A DNA stretch of 64,000 bases from Opitutaceae bacterium (GTDB taxonomy: Bacteria; Verrucomicrobiota; Verrucomicrobiia; Opitutales; Opitutaceae): assembly GCA_003151515.1 (NCBI GenBank), contig PLXS01000008.1, forward strand, positions 1 through 64,000, written 5' to 3'. The notes beneath the pieces are model-generated. The model made no database searches and was not told the origin of the DNA. It worked only from the letters and a program-made list of their open reading frames with translations. A program made the position numbers and the translations under genes. Below are positions 19,197-28,638 of this stretch, piece after piece. Within the stretch, counting starts at the first letter, position 1. Each line of letters opens with the position of its first letter.

Positions 19197-19628
19197 ATGC
19201 AAGACTCTGATTTTCCCAGAATTGTCGCCCAGATCTGCAAGGAGGACGCGCGTTACGATCGCAAGGCCTATGACTTTGTCAGGATCGGCCTCGATCACAC
19301 CGTCAAGGAGATCCGCAAGAAGGAGGGCGCCCGTTCGGGGCGCGCAAGGCACGTATCAGGTCCGGAACTCCTGGACGGGCTGCGCTCGTTCGCGCTCGAG
19401 CAGTACGGGCCGCTCTCCAAGACGGTGCTCAACTCCTGGGGCGTGCACGCCTGCAAGGACTTCGGCGAAATCGTGTTTAACCTCATCGAATATAACGCCT
19501 TCAGCAAGACCGAGAGCGACCGGCGCGAGGACTTTGCGGATCTTTACGACTTTGACGAGGTGTTCGTGAGGCCTTTTCAGCCCGCCAAGCGCCCAAGCGG
19601 CGCCTCCGAGGCGGTCGGTTCGGCCTAG
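19197..19628 (+). CDS. Minf_1886-like protein (PVC-restricted family)
   Basis: Y-x-F-V-x-x-GL-x-x-T and ISGxELLxGLRxxALEQYGPLxxTVLNxWGV-like pattern (VSGPELLDGLRSFALEQYGPLSKTVLNSWGVHACKDFGEIVFNLIE). Confidence 0.75.
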   Translation: MQDSDFPRIVAQICKEDARYDRKAYDFVRIGLDHTVKEIRKKEGARSGRARHVSGPELLDGLRSFALEQYGPLSKTVLNSWGVHACKDFGEIVFNLIEYNAFSKTESDRREDFADLYDFDEVFVRPFQPAKRPSGASEAVGSA

Positions 19629-19650
19629 GCCGCAGGAAGGCCGCACCTAG

Positions 19651-22221
19651 ATGCCTAAGCCCCCGCCCCAGCGCTCGGAGCGCGCCCTTCTGGACGCGTT
19701 CTGGCGCGAGCCCGTCGACAGGACCGTTCTCGCGAACGGCCTGACGCTCCTCGTCAAGCCCGACAGCTCGGTTGCGCTCGCGTCCGTGCAGGTCTGGGTG
19801 CGCACGGGAAGCATCCACGAGGGCGCTCACCTCGGAGCGGGCCTCTCGCATTTCCTCGAGCACATGCTCTTCAAGGGGACGGCGCGTAGGACGGGCCGGG
19901 ACATATCGGCGACGGTCCAGGCGAGCGGCGGATACATCAACGCCTACACGACGTTCGACCGCACCGTCTACTACATCGACGTTCCGAGCGAGCACCTCGA
20001 GATCGCCGTCGACGTCCTCGCGGACGCCGTCCTGAACTCCACGCTCCCGGCCGTCGAGGTCGAGCGCGAGAAGGAGGTCATCCTTCGCGAGATCGCGATG
20101 ACCCGCGACGAGCCGGAGAGCCGCCTCTGGGACGCCCTCTTCGCCACGGCCTACAGGGAGCACCCCTACCGCCAGCCCGTGATCGGGCACAGGGACGTGT
20201 TCGCGGCCGTGGACCGCGCGGCGCTCCTCGGCTACTACAGGGAGCGCTACGTTCCGAACAACATGGTGGTGGTGATCGCGGGGGATGTTTCCGTCGAGGG
20301 CGCCCGGGAGGCCGTCGCACGGCATTTCGGGGCGGCCCCGCGCTCGAGTCTCGCGCCGGTGCTCGTGCCCGAGGAGCCGGCCCAGCTCGCGCCGCGGGCG
20401 CTGCACCGCGTCGAGAAGGTGGAGGTGGCCCGCTGCGTGCTCGCGTGGCCGATCCCGGGCCTCGCCGACCCGTCGGCCCCGGTGCTGGATCTGCTCGCTG
20501 TCGTGCTCGGGGGCGGCGACAGCTCCGTCCTCTGGCAGCAGATCCGCGAGAAGCGCAGGCTCGTTCACTCGATCGACGCCTCGAGCTGGAACCCGGGGTC
20601 AAGCGGGCTCTTCTGCGTCACGTTCACCTGCGACGCCGGCAAGCGCGAGGAGGCGGAAGGCGCGATCCTGGAGGTCATCTCGTCGCTCGCGAAGGCCCGG
20701 AGCTTCACGCCGCGCCAAGTCCGCAAGGCCTACCGCCAGGCGGTCGTCGGCGAGATAAACACGTGCAAGACCATGAGCGGACAGGCCTCCCGCCTGGGCA
20801 TCGCCGAGGTCGTCGTCGGCGACCTGGACTTCAGCGCCACATACTTCGACCGCCTCGCCCGCGTCGGCCCGGCCGACCTGGCGAGGGCCCTGCGCCAGTA
20901 CCTCGTGGCCGGCCGGCTCGTCTCGGTGTCCCTTGAGCCCGAGGCGCCTGCGGCGCCGGCCGCGGCGCGCGCCAAGCGCGCCGCTCCCGCGGGCCGCGCG
21001 GACTTCGAGGAGGTGCGCCTTTCCAACGGCGCGCGGCTCGTCTTTCAGGTGGACCGGCGCCTTCCAAACCTGCACCTTCGCCTCCTGACGCACGGCGGCC
21101 CAGTCTGCGAGGCCGCTACGCGCAGGGGCAGCTCGGCCCTCCTCGCGACGCTCCTTGCCAAGGACACCCGCCGGCGCAGCGCGGCGCAGGTGGCGGCCCG
21201 CATCGAGGAGGCCGGCGGCGCCTTCACGTCGTTCTCGGGCGAGAACACGCTGGGGCTCGGCGTCGAGGTGCTGCCCGGCGACGCGGACCTGGCGCTCGGG
21301 CTCATGGCTGAGGCGGCGCTCGAGCCGGCATTCAGGGCTTCTACGCTCAAGACCGAGCAGGAGGTCCAGCTCGCGGCGCTGCGCGAGGAGAACGACGACG
21401 TGGTCTCGTGCGCCCGCCGGCTGCTTCGCAGGAGGTTCTTCGGGGCGCACCCGATGGCGATAAGCTCCCTGGGTGACGCGGGCGGCGTGAGCGCGACCGC
21501 GGCGGCGGACCTCGCCGAACTCTGGGGCCGCCTCCTGGTCGGTCCCGCGGCGGTGCTCGCGGTGGCGGGCGACTTCGAGCCGAAGAGGTTCGTCCCGCGC
21601 CTGAGCGAGTTCCTGGGCAGGATACCCCGGGGCAAGCCGGCCGGCGCGGGCCCCGCCTTTGGGGGCCCGGCGGAGCGCGGCGAGTTTGTCGAGAGGCAGC
21701 CCCGCGAGCAGGCGATCGTCATGCAGGGTTTTCCGGGGCCGCTCCTCGACGCCCCCGACTTCTACGCGGCGGAGGTCGCCGACGAGCTCTTCAGCGGCAT
21801 GGCCTCCAGGCTGTTCGAGCGCGTGCGCGACCAGAAGAGCCTCGCGTACTTCGTGCGCTCCGGCCGGATAACCGGCCGAAGCGCCGCCATGTTCTACTTC
21901 ATCGCCGGGACGCAGCCGGGCAGGGAGGCGGAGGTCCTCTCGGAGCTCGGCGCCGAGATCGCGCGCGTCGCGGCGGGCGAGGTCTCCGCGGAGGAGCTCC
22001 GGCGCTGCCAGGCCCGCCTCAAGGCGGGCCAGCGCAAGGCGCTTCAGACCAACTCCGCAAGGGCCATGCAGGCCGCGATCGACGTCCTTCAGGGCCGACC
22101 GCTCGACCACTGGAAGCGCTACGACTCCCTGGTCGACGCCGTGACGCCGGGCGATCTTGCCGCGTTCGCCTCGGCGCGGCTCAGGGCCGACTTGAGGACC
22201 CAGCTGGTCGTCAGGCCCTAG
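19651..22221 (+). CDS. M16-family metallopeptidase, two fused M16 halves
   Basis: HFLEHMLFKGT HxxEH motif in N half, second M16-like half lacking HxxEH; 856 aa. Confidence 0.9.
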   Translation: MPKPPPQRSERALLDAFWREPVDRTVLANGLTLLVKPDSSVALASVQVWVRTGSIHEGAHLGAGLSHFLEHMLFKGTARRTGRDISATVQASGGYINAYTTFDRTVYYIDVPSEHLEIAVDVLADAVLNSTLPAVEVEREKEVILREIAMTRDEPESRLWDALFATAYREHPYRQPVIGHRDVFAAVDRAALLGYYRERYVPNNMVVVIAGDVSVEGAREAVARHFGAAPRSSLAPVLVPEEPAQLAPRALHRVEKVEVARCVLAWPIPGLADPSAPVLDLLAVVLGGGDSSVLWQQIREKRRLVHSIDASSWNPGSSGLFCVTFTCDAGKREEAEGAILEVISSLAKARSFTPRQVRKAYRQAVVGEINTCKTMSGQASRLGIAEVVVGDLDFSATYFDRLARVGPADLARALRQYLVAGRLVSVSLEPEAPAAPAAARAKRAAPAGRADFEEVRLSNGARLVFQVDRRLPNLHLRLLTHGGPVCEAATRRGSSALLATLLAKDTRRRSAAQVAARIEEAGGAFTSFSGENTLGLGVEVLPGDADLALGLMAEAALEPAFRASTLKTEQEVQLAALREENDDVVSCARRLLRRRFFGAHPMAISSLGDAGGVSATAAADLAELWGRLLVGPAAVLAVAGDFEPKRFVPRLSEFLGRIPRGKPAGAGPAFGGPAERGEFVERQPREQAIVMQGFPGPLLDAPDFYAAEVADELFSGMASRLFERVRDQKSLAYFVRSGRITGRSAAMFYFIAGTQPGREAEVLSELGAEIARVAAGEVSAEELRRCQARLKAGQRKALQTNSARAMQAAIDVLQGRPLDHWKRYDSLVDAVTPGDLAAFASARLRADLRTQLVVRP

Positions 22222-23072
22222 CGCGGGCCCGCCGGCTTGCGCTCCGCCGCGCCCCCGCTCCACATGAGCTTGGTGCGCATGACCGAGAAGTGCGAGTAGC
22301 CCTTGGGCTGCACCAGCGGCAGGCGCACCCTGGCTACGGAGATGCGGATCGGCTCGTCCGCGCCGGCCGTGAGATTGCCGCGGCCGTCGACGCCGACGAG
22401 CACCCGCGTCCCCTTCGTGCGGTTGTGGACCCGCAGGCGCACGGAGTCGCGGAAGATGATGGAGCGGTTGGAGAGCGTGTGCGGGCAGATCGGCGTCAGC
22501 GCGATCACATTGGCGGCGGGGTGGAGGATCGGGCCTCCGGCCGACATGTTGTACGCGGTCGAGCCCGTGGCCGTCGCGAAGATGAGCCCGTCGCAGAGGT
22601 AGTCCGTCACGAGCTCCCCGTCCGCGAAGACCTCCAGGTTGACGAGGCGGGCGTTGAGCTCGTCCTTGATCAGGATGTCGTTGAGGGCGAGGTGCGCGGG
22701 CCCCGAGCCGACCGAGCACGAGAGCATGGCGCGGTTGTCGACCCGGAAGGCGCCCTTCAGGAGCTCGGTGAACTCGGCGCGTGCTTCCTCGGGCGTGAAG
22801 ATTGTCAGGAAGCCAAGGCTGCCGCGGTTGACGCCGATGATCGGCACCTGGTCGACGGCGGCCTCTCGCGCGGCCTCAAGGAGGGTCCCGTCGCCGCCGA
22901 TGACGCAGCACGCGTCGCAGCCGCGCAGGAAGCCGCGCGGCAGGGGGAAGCGCGTCGTGCGCTTCATGCGCACCCCCTTCGCCCGCGCCGTCGCCACGAG
23001 CTCGCGCGCGAGGCCGACGGCGCCCGGTTTGCCGGAGTTGATCAGGAATGCGAGCGAGCGGATGGGTTTCAT
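22218..23072 (-). CDS. nadK: NAD kinase
   Basis: CVIGGDGTLLEAAREA, GVNRGSLGFLT, GSTAYNMSAGGPILHP motifs. Confidence 0.92.
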   Translation of the reverse strand: MKPIRSLAFLINSGKPGAVGLARELVATARAKGVRMKRTTRFPLPRGFLRGCDACCVIGGDGTLLEAAREAAVDQVPIIGVNRGSLGFLTIFTPEEARAEFTELLKGAFRVDNRAMLSCSVGSGPAHLALNDILIKDELNARLVNLEVFADGELVTDYLCDGLIFATATGSTAYNMSAGGPILHPAANVIALTPICPHTLSNRSIIFRDSVRLRVHNRTKGTRVLVGVDGRGNLTAGADEPIRISVARVRLPLVQPKGYSHFSVMRTKLMWSGGAAERKPAGPR

Positions 23073-23112
23073 GGGGCCGCGCGCGCGTCGGCGCGACTTC
23101 GGGAAATCCTAC

Positions 23113-23853
23113 CTAGGTCCTCCGGAGGCACAACAGGAATTCCCGGTTGCCGTCCGCTCCCTCGATCGGGGAGTCGATGGATCCCTCGAGGCGCGCGCCG
23201 GGCAGGTTCGAAAGGGCGAAGGCGGTGACCGAGGCCAGGGCGGCCGCGCGCACGGCGGGGTCCCTGATGACCCCTCGGCCCCTGTCGGCGTGCTCCTTGC
23301 CCGCCTCGAACTGGGGCTTGACCAGGGCCACGAGGACGGCGCCAGGCGCCGCGAGCGCCCAGACGGCCGGAAGCACCGACCTAAGCGATATGAACGACAG
23401 GTCCATCACGATGGCGTCGAAGCGGGCGCGCGGCAGGTCGGACTCCTTCAGGCTCCTTGCGTTTAGCCTCTCAATGTTGGTGACGCGCGGATGCGCCCGG
23501 AGCCGCGCGTGGAGCTGGGCGCGGCCGACGTCGACGCAGACGACGTCGGCCGCTCCGGCCTGCAGCGCGCAGTCCGTGAAGCCGCCGGTCGAGGCGCCGA
23601 CGTCCAGGACGTGGGCGCCCCCGAGGTCGATTCGGAAGTGCTCAAGGGCCGCGGCCAGCTTCTCGCCGCCTCGGCTCACGAACCTCGGCGGGCTCGACAC
23701 CGACAGCTCGCACTCCTGCGCCAGCTCGCGCCCGGGCTTGTCCAGGCGCTGCGTTCCGCAGAAGACGCGGCCGGCCATGACAAGGGCCCTGGCCTGGGTC
23801 TTCGAGGCGGCGAGGCCGCGGGCGACGAGGAGGTCGTCGAGGCGGCGCCTCAT
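23113..23853 (-). CDS. tlyA: TlyA-family rRNA methyltransferase / hemolysin
   Basis: S4 domain RLDDLLVARGLAASKTQARALVMAGRV then FtsJ-like GAHVLDVGASTGGFTDCALQ; start at 23853. Confidence 0.9.
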   Translation of the reverse strand: MRRRLDDLLVARGLAASKTQARALVMAGRVFCGTQRLDKPGRELAQECELSVSSPPRFVSRGGEKLAAALEHFRIDLGGAHVLDVGASTGGFTDCALQAGAADVVCVDVGRAQLHARLRAHPRVTNIERLNARSLKESDLPRARFDAIVMDLSFISLRSVLPAVWALAAPGAVLVALVKPQFEAGKEHADRGRGVIRDPAVRAAALASVTAFALSNLPGARLEGSIDSPIEGADGNREFLLCLRRT

Positions 23854-24380
23854 TGCAGCGTCGCCGCGAAGGCGGCGAAGTCCGCGAAGACCGGGACCGT
23901 GCCGTCCGCGACCTCGGGCAGCGTGTCCGGGCTGACCCTGCCGGTGCGCACGGCGGCGGCGCGGATGCCGGCGGCGAGCCCGGCGCGGATGTCCGCGGCC
24001 GAGTCGCCGACCATCCAGCACCGCCCGGGGTCGAGGGAGCGCTCGGCCAGCGTCTCCAGGATGAACCTGGGAGAGGGCTTCCTGTAGGCCGGGGGTTCGT
24101 CCGGTCCCTCCGGTGCGACGCACATCCCGTCGAACGCCGGGGCGGGCAGCCCGAGCATCTCCTCCATCCGGGCGTTCACCCGCCGGGTGTCCTCGATCGA
24201 GTGAAGGCCGCGGCCGATGCCCGACTGGTTGGTGAAGAGGAACAGGCCGTACCCCAGGGAGCGGGCGCGCTTGAGGCCCGCGGCGGCGCCGGCGATCAGT
24301 TCGACGCCCTGCGGGTCGGCGAGGTAGACCTTGTCAACGATGAGCGTGCCGTCGCGGTCGAGGAAGAGGGCGCGGTTCAC
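23850..24380 (-). CDS. HAD-family histidinol/heptose-bisphosphate phosphatase (GmhB-like)
   Basis: LFLDRDGTLIVDKVYL...LFLFTNQSGIGRG...MVGDSAADIRAGLAAG. Confidence 0.85.
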   Translation of the reverse strand: MNRALFLDRDGTLIVDKVYLADPQGVELIAGAAAGLKRARSLGYGLFLFTNQSGIGRGLHSIEDTRRVNARMEEMLGLPAPAFDGMCVAPEGPDEPPAYRKPSPRFILETLAERSLDPGRCWMVGDSAADIRAGLAAGIRAAAVRTGRVSPDTLPEVADGTVPVFADFAAFAATLQ

Positions 24381-25366
24381 GATGCATGCGAGACGCGCGC
24401 GAGGAGCTCGTCGGGCCCCACGGTCGCGGTCCCCAGCTTGGCGACCACGACTCCGGCCGCGGCGTTCGCAAAGTGGGCTGACTCCTCGAGGCCAGCCCCG
24501 CAGGCCAGGGCGAGGACGAGGGCGGCCAGCGCGGTGTCGCCGGCGCCCGACACGTCGTAGACCTCACGGGCCGCCGTCGGGATCGTCTTAACGACCCTTC
24601 CGGAGGCGCTTAGGAGCATCCCGTCCTCGCCCAGCGTCACGACGACGTGCTTCGTCCCGAAGCGCTCGTGAAGCCGCGCGCACACGGCGGCTGCGGGGAA
24701 GGGCGCCCCCGGCGCGGGCTCGATCCCGGCGAGCTGAAGCGCCTCCCTCTTGTTTGGCGTGATGAGGTCGATGCCCTGGAAGCTCAGGGGATGCTTGGGC
24801 TTAGGGTCCAGGGCGATGAACGCCCCTCGCGCCTTCGCCATCGCGGTCAGCCTGGAGACGAGCCCGTCGGTGAGCAGGCCCTTGGCATAGTCCGAGAAGA
24901 CGACCGCGTCGCACGAGCGGATCGCGCGGTCGAGCAGCCGCGCCGCCGCCGAAGGGTCGACCGCGTAGGATGACGGGCCCGACTCGCGGTCGAGCCGGCA
25001 GAGCTGCTGGTGCTGCACCATGACGCGTGTCTTGACGATGGTCGCGCCCCGGCCCGGGGACTGGATCGCCTCGACCCCGAGCGCGCGCACGATGCCGCGC
25101 AGGCGGGCCCCGTCTGCGTCCTTGCCGATGTGCCCGAAGAGCAAGCAGCGGGAGCCGAGGCAGGCGATGTTGGCCGCGACGTTGGCCGCCCCGCCCGCCG
25201 TCCAGGTGTCCCGGGCTATGTCGACCACGGGCACGGGCGCCTCCGGGGAGATCCGCGTCGCGTCCCCCCAGATGTAGTGGTCGAGCATCACGTCGCCGAC
25301 GACCAGGACGCGCAGGCGCGCAATGCGCCTGAGAATGGCCCTGGCCTTTGAGAGGGAGATCGACAT
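24377..25366 (-). CDS. PfkB-family heptose-7-phosphate kinase (HldE/RfaE N-domain-like)
   Basis: VGDVMLDHYIWGDATRISPEAPVPVVDI...GAGDTALAALVLAL; 329 aa, kinase domain only. Confidence 0.88.
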   Translation of the reverse strand: MSISLSKARAILRRIARLRVLVVGDVMLDHYIWGDATRISPEAPVPVVDIARDTWTAGGAANVAANIACLGSRCLLFGHIGKDADGARLRGIVRALGVEAIQSPGRGATIVKTRVMVQHQQLCRLDRESGPSSYAVDPSAAARLLDRAIRSCDAVVFSDYAKGLLTDGLVSRLTAMAKARGAFIALDPKPKHPLSFQGIDLITPNKREALQLAGIEPAPGAPFPAAAVCARLHERFGTKHVVVTLGEDGMLLSASGRVVKTIPTAAREVYDVSGAGDTALAALVLALACGAGLEESAHFANAAAGVVVAKLGTATVGPDELLARVSHAS

Positions 25367-25388
25367 GGGCGAGCGCGGCCGGCCGCGC

Positions 25389-26531
25389 CTAGCGCAGCTC
25401 CCACTCGTAGTGGAAGCGCGAGAGCATGCGCGGGGCGCCCGGCGTCACCTGGACCACGTCCTCGATGCGGCAGCCGCCGAGGCCGGGGTAGTAGAGGCCG
25501 GGCTCGACCGTTACGACCGTGCCGTTCTTGAGAGGGGTGTGGGTGGTCGCGTTCATCCGGGGCGGCTCGTGGATCTCGAGGCCGACGCCGTGGCCGGTCC
25601 CGTGGAAGAAGCCCACCGAGCCCCTGGCCAGGCGCCTCGTCTTGAAGCCCCGGGCGGCGAACGTCTCCTCGACCTTGCGGTGGACGGCGCTGCCGGGGAC
25701 GCCCGCCTTCACGGTGCGAAGCGCCGCAAGCTGGGCCGCCCTCACCGCCGCCACGAGGGAGCGCTGGGACTCGCTCGCGCGGCCGCGCAGGAAGGTGCGC
25801 GTCATGTCGCCAAAGTACCCGGTCGCCGTCACGCGCGGGAAGACGTCGACGATGATGAGCTCGTCGGGGCGCAGCGGGCCCGACCCCTGCTCGTGGGGGT
25901 CGCAGGCCTGGTCGCCGCCCGCGACGATGGTCGACATCGACACCGAGCCCGCCTCGATGCAGGCGGTCTCGACCGCGGCCCTCAGGCGCTCGCTCGTGAG
26001 GGTGCCGCCCTGGTGGACGAGTCGGCCCCGCCGGGGGCGCGACGCGCGAAGCACCCGCTCCGCAGCCGCGATCCCCGCGGCGCTGCAGCGGTTGCCCTCG
26101 CGGATGGCCCGGGCCTCGTCCTCCGTCTTGGTCTCCCTCTCGGGGAAGAGCATGCCGTCGGCGATCTCAAGGCGCACGCCCAGGCCCCTGAGCTCGAGGT
26201 ACAGGGAGGCCGGAAAATCGGCGGGGACCGTGAGGGTGCGCGCCCTCAGCTCGCGCGCGACCAGGGCGATCACGGTGGCGGCCCCGGGCCTGCGCCTTGG
26301 CCATGCGCGCCCCGCCCGCTCGGCGCAGGCCTCGAGCCGAAGGATGACGTCGAAGTCCGAAGTCCTCCTGACGCGGCCGAACTCGAGGGCGCTCACCACG
26401 GCGACCTTCCTGCCGCGCACGCCCAGGGCGACGAAGGGGTCGTGCATCTCCACACGGCCGAAGTAGAGGACGTCGGCGCTCTTGGCCGTGTCCGAATATA
26501 GGAGGACGTCGCGTTGTGCTTTATTGGCCAT
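25389..26531 (-). CDS. M24-family Xaa-Pro aminopeptidase
   Basis: IIVDVFPRVTATGYFGDMTRTF and GFFHGTGHGVGLEIHEPPRM metal-binding motifs. Confidence 0.9.
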   Translation of the reverse strand: MANKAQRDVLLYSDTAKSADVLYFGRVEMHDPFVALGVRGRKVAVVSALEFGRVRRTSDFDVILRLEACAERAGRAWPRRRPGAATVIALVARELRARTLTVPADFPASLYLELRGLGVRLEIADGMLFPERETKTEDEARAIREGNRCSAAGIAAAERVLRASRPRRGRLVHQGGTLTSERLRAAVETACIEAGSVSMSTIVAGGDQACDPHEQGSGPLRPDELIIVDVFPRVTATGYFGDMTRTFLRGRASESQRSLVAAVRAAQLAALRTVKAGVPGSAVHRKVEETFAARGFKTRRLARGSVGFFHGTGHGVGLEIHEPPRMNATTHTPLKNGTVVTVEPGLYYPGLGGCRIEDVVQVTPGAPRMLSRFHYEWELR

Positions 26532-26574
26532 GGTGCAGACTAGGGTTGTCTAACGTTTAGCCGGCCAATTAACC

Positions 26575-27129
26575 TTGGAACCCGTGAAAAATGCAAATCC
26601 GGTTTATTCATGGCGGCGGGCGGCCGTGGCGGCGCTCGCCGTGTGCGCGCTGGCCGGCTGCGGCTCCGGCAAGCCCCCGGAGCAGCCGCTAAAGACCGTC
26701 TGGGACCACTTCACGGTCAGCGTGGGCGGGCACCCGGCGAGCCTGCAGGTTGCCATTCTGGAGCCCGAGCAGGCGCGCGGCCTCATGCAGCGCCCAGACC
26801 TCGGCAAGGACGAGGGTATGATCTTCGTCTACCCCGTGCCGCAGCGCCAGGGCTACTGGATGCGCAACACGCCCGAGCCGCTGGACATCGCGTACCTGGA
26901 CCACGACGGGATGATCCTGGAGATCTACCCCCTGCTCCCGTTCGACGAGAGGGCCGTCACGTCGCGCAGCGACCGCATCCAGTACGTTGTGGAGATGCCG
27001 CGCGGGTGGTTCGAGGCGAACGCGGTGCGGCCGGGCGCGCGCATCGACAAGGCCGCCGCCTCCGAGGCCGTCAAGGCGCGCGGATTCGACCCCTCGAAGT
27101 TCGGCTTCGGCCCGGGCGCCGGGCGCTAG
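26575..27129 (+). CDS. DUF192-family lipoprotein-like protein
   Basis: ALAGCG lipobox-like; RGLMQRPDLGKDEGMIFVYPVPQRQGYWMRNTPEPLDIAYLD typical DUF192. Confidence 0.85.
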   Translation: MEPVKNANPVYSWRRAAVAALAVCALAGCGSGKPPEQPLKTVWDHFTVSVGGHPASLQVAILEPEQARGLMQRPDLGKDEGMIFVYPVPQRQGYWMRNTPEPLDIAYLDHDGMILEIYPLLPFDERAVTSRSDRIQYVVEMPRGWFEANAVRPGARIDKAAASEAVKARGFDPSKFGFGPGAGR

Positions 27130-27563
27130 CCCCCTGGGATCTCGTTGTCCGTGCGCAGGACGAGGACGGGGGTCTTCGTCTTCACCCAGAGCTCCGCCTC
27201 CCTGAAGAACTTTCCGGGCACGTTCTCGACCGCCTCGCCGACCGTCTTCGCGGGGTAGAGGCGGCCCTTCTTGGAGGCGTTGTAGTCGTAGGCACCCCGG
27301 AATATCCGGTCGAGCGCCGTCGCGGGGCTCTCGCTCTCCGGGATCTGCACAACCCAGCCGGCGAATTCGCCCTTGGGCAGGCGCCCCTGCGGGTCGCTCG
27401 CGAGGATGACGAACTGCTTCTTGACCGGCGGCGGCGCGTCGGCCTCGCCGGGATCGGGCTGCACGGCCAGGTTCATCTCCTCCACCACCCGGCGAAGGAC
27501 CGCGGGGTCGATGTGGTTTTTCTTCAGGATCTCGGCGACCTTGTTGACGTCTATTTTGGGCAT
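27126..27563 (-). CDS. Hypothetical protein, 145 aa
   Basis: MPKIDVNKVAEILKKNHIDPAVLRRVVEEMNLAVQ...; within the longer track ORF; ATG at 27563. Confidence 0.65.
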   Translation of the reverse strand: MPKIDVNKVAEILKKNHIDPAVLRRVVEEMNLAVQPDPGEADAPPPVKKQFVILASDPQGRLPKGEFAGWVVQIPESESPATALDRIFRGAYDYNASKKGRLYPAKTVGEAVENVPGKFFREAELWVKTKTPVLVLRTDNEIPGG

Positions 27564-27574
27564 GGAAGGGGGGC

Positions 27575-27820
27575 CTAGGCTTGCTCGCGCATCCTCTTTA
27601 TCTCCTCGAACTGCTTTGGGGAGAGAAGGCGCCGGGGCACGCGCCGGCCGGCCTCGCCCATGAGCTGCTCCCAGTCCGACTCCGTGGGGGTGTGCGCGAG
27701 CCATGTGCTGTGGTGGCCCTGCTTGCGGAGCCACTTGAGGCTGCCGCCGTGCACGACGGCCCTGACCTGGAACTTCCCGAGCTCGGGGTCGCGCACCCAC
27801 CATCCGAACACCGTGCTCAT
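27575..27820 (-). CDS. Hypothetical protein, 81 aa
   Basis: MSTVFGWWVRDPELGKFQVRAVVHGGSLKWLRKQGHHSTWLAHTP...; ATGA overlap with upstream gene end. Confidence 0.6.
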   Translation of the reverse strand: MSTVFGWWVRDPELGKFQVRAVVHGGSLKWLRKQGHHSTWLAHTPTESDWEQLMGEAGRRVPRRLLSPKQFEEIKRMREQA

Positions 27821-28638
27821 GAGAGGGGGAATTCGGCCACCTGCGGCCCGGGATGAAAGGCGCCGTCCCTGCGCACGACCCGGCGCACGAGCAGCGTCGC
27901 GGCGCCGACCTCGGCGACCATGGCGCCGAAGGGCCTGCAGAACGAGCCGGTGTTGATGACGATGATCCCGGAGGGCATCCGCCAGACGCCCGGCCGGTGC
28001 GTGTGCCCGATGATGATGAAGGAGGCCCTGGGCCTGTGCCTCGTTGCGAGCGCCGCGGCCCGCCCGGGCGCCTCGCTCCACGCCCGCAGGATCTTGAATA
28101 GGCGATCAGGCGGCCAGACCGTGTCGCCCGCCAGGCGCATCGCGTAGCGAAAGGGGTCGTGCTCGGACTGGTGGCGCTGGTGGATCGAGGCCGCGGCCGA
28201 GCGGAAGGCGTCGAGGCGACCCTCAAGGCGCGAGCTGCCGTCTCCGGGAAGGGCCGCGAGGGCCTGTATCACCTTCTGGCGCATGATCTTGGCCTCGTTT
28301 GACCAGGGCACAATGCTCTCAAAGAGCACGTCGCCGTGGGTCACCAACACCCGGCCGGATGCAAGCTCCAACGAATGCTGCCGCGTGATGTCCGGGTCGT
28401 GGTTTCCCGTGAGGAGCGTGACGGGCGTCCCGCACGAGCCGAAGAAGTCGAGCATGTCGCGCCGGATCTGGGCCGTGCGCCTGTCGTCCTTGCCCGGGCG
28501 CGTGTCCATCGTGTCGCCGTTGAAGACGAGCATGGAGACCCCGTCCGCCAGCGGGCGCAGCGCGCCCAGCGAGCGCACGCGGCTCGCCTGCTCGGCAAAA
28601 TGCACGTCGGATACGATGCGGATCGGCAGCGCGACCAC
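27817..28638 (-). CDS. Metallophosphoesterase
   Basis: IRIVSDVHFAEQ, VFNGDTMDTR, LTGNHDPDITRQHSLEL, IIGHTHRPGVW. Confidence 0.88.
   Translation of the reverse strand: MVALPIRIVSDVHFAEQASRVRSLGALRPLADGVSMLVFNGDTMDTRPGKDDRRTAQIRRDMLDFFGSCGTPVTLLTGNHDPDITRQHSLELASGRVLVTHGDVLFESIVPWSNEAKIMRQKVIQALAALPGDGSSRLEGRLDAFRSAAASIHQRHQSEHDPFRYAMRLAGDTVWPPDRLFKILRAWSEAPGRAAALATRHRPRASFIIIGHTHRPGVWRMPSGIIVINTGSFCRPFGAMVAEVGAATLLVRRVVRRDGAFHPGPQVAEFPLS

Noticed and set aside
20599-22719. 706-aa minus-strand ORF
   Set aside because: Shadow of the M16 peptidase plus out-of-frame NAD kinase; low-complexity Arg/Gly/Ala composition
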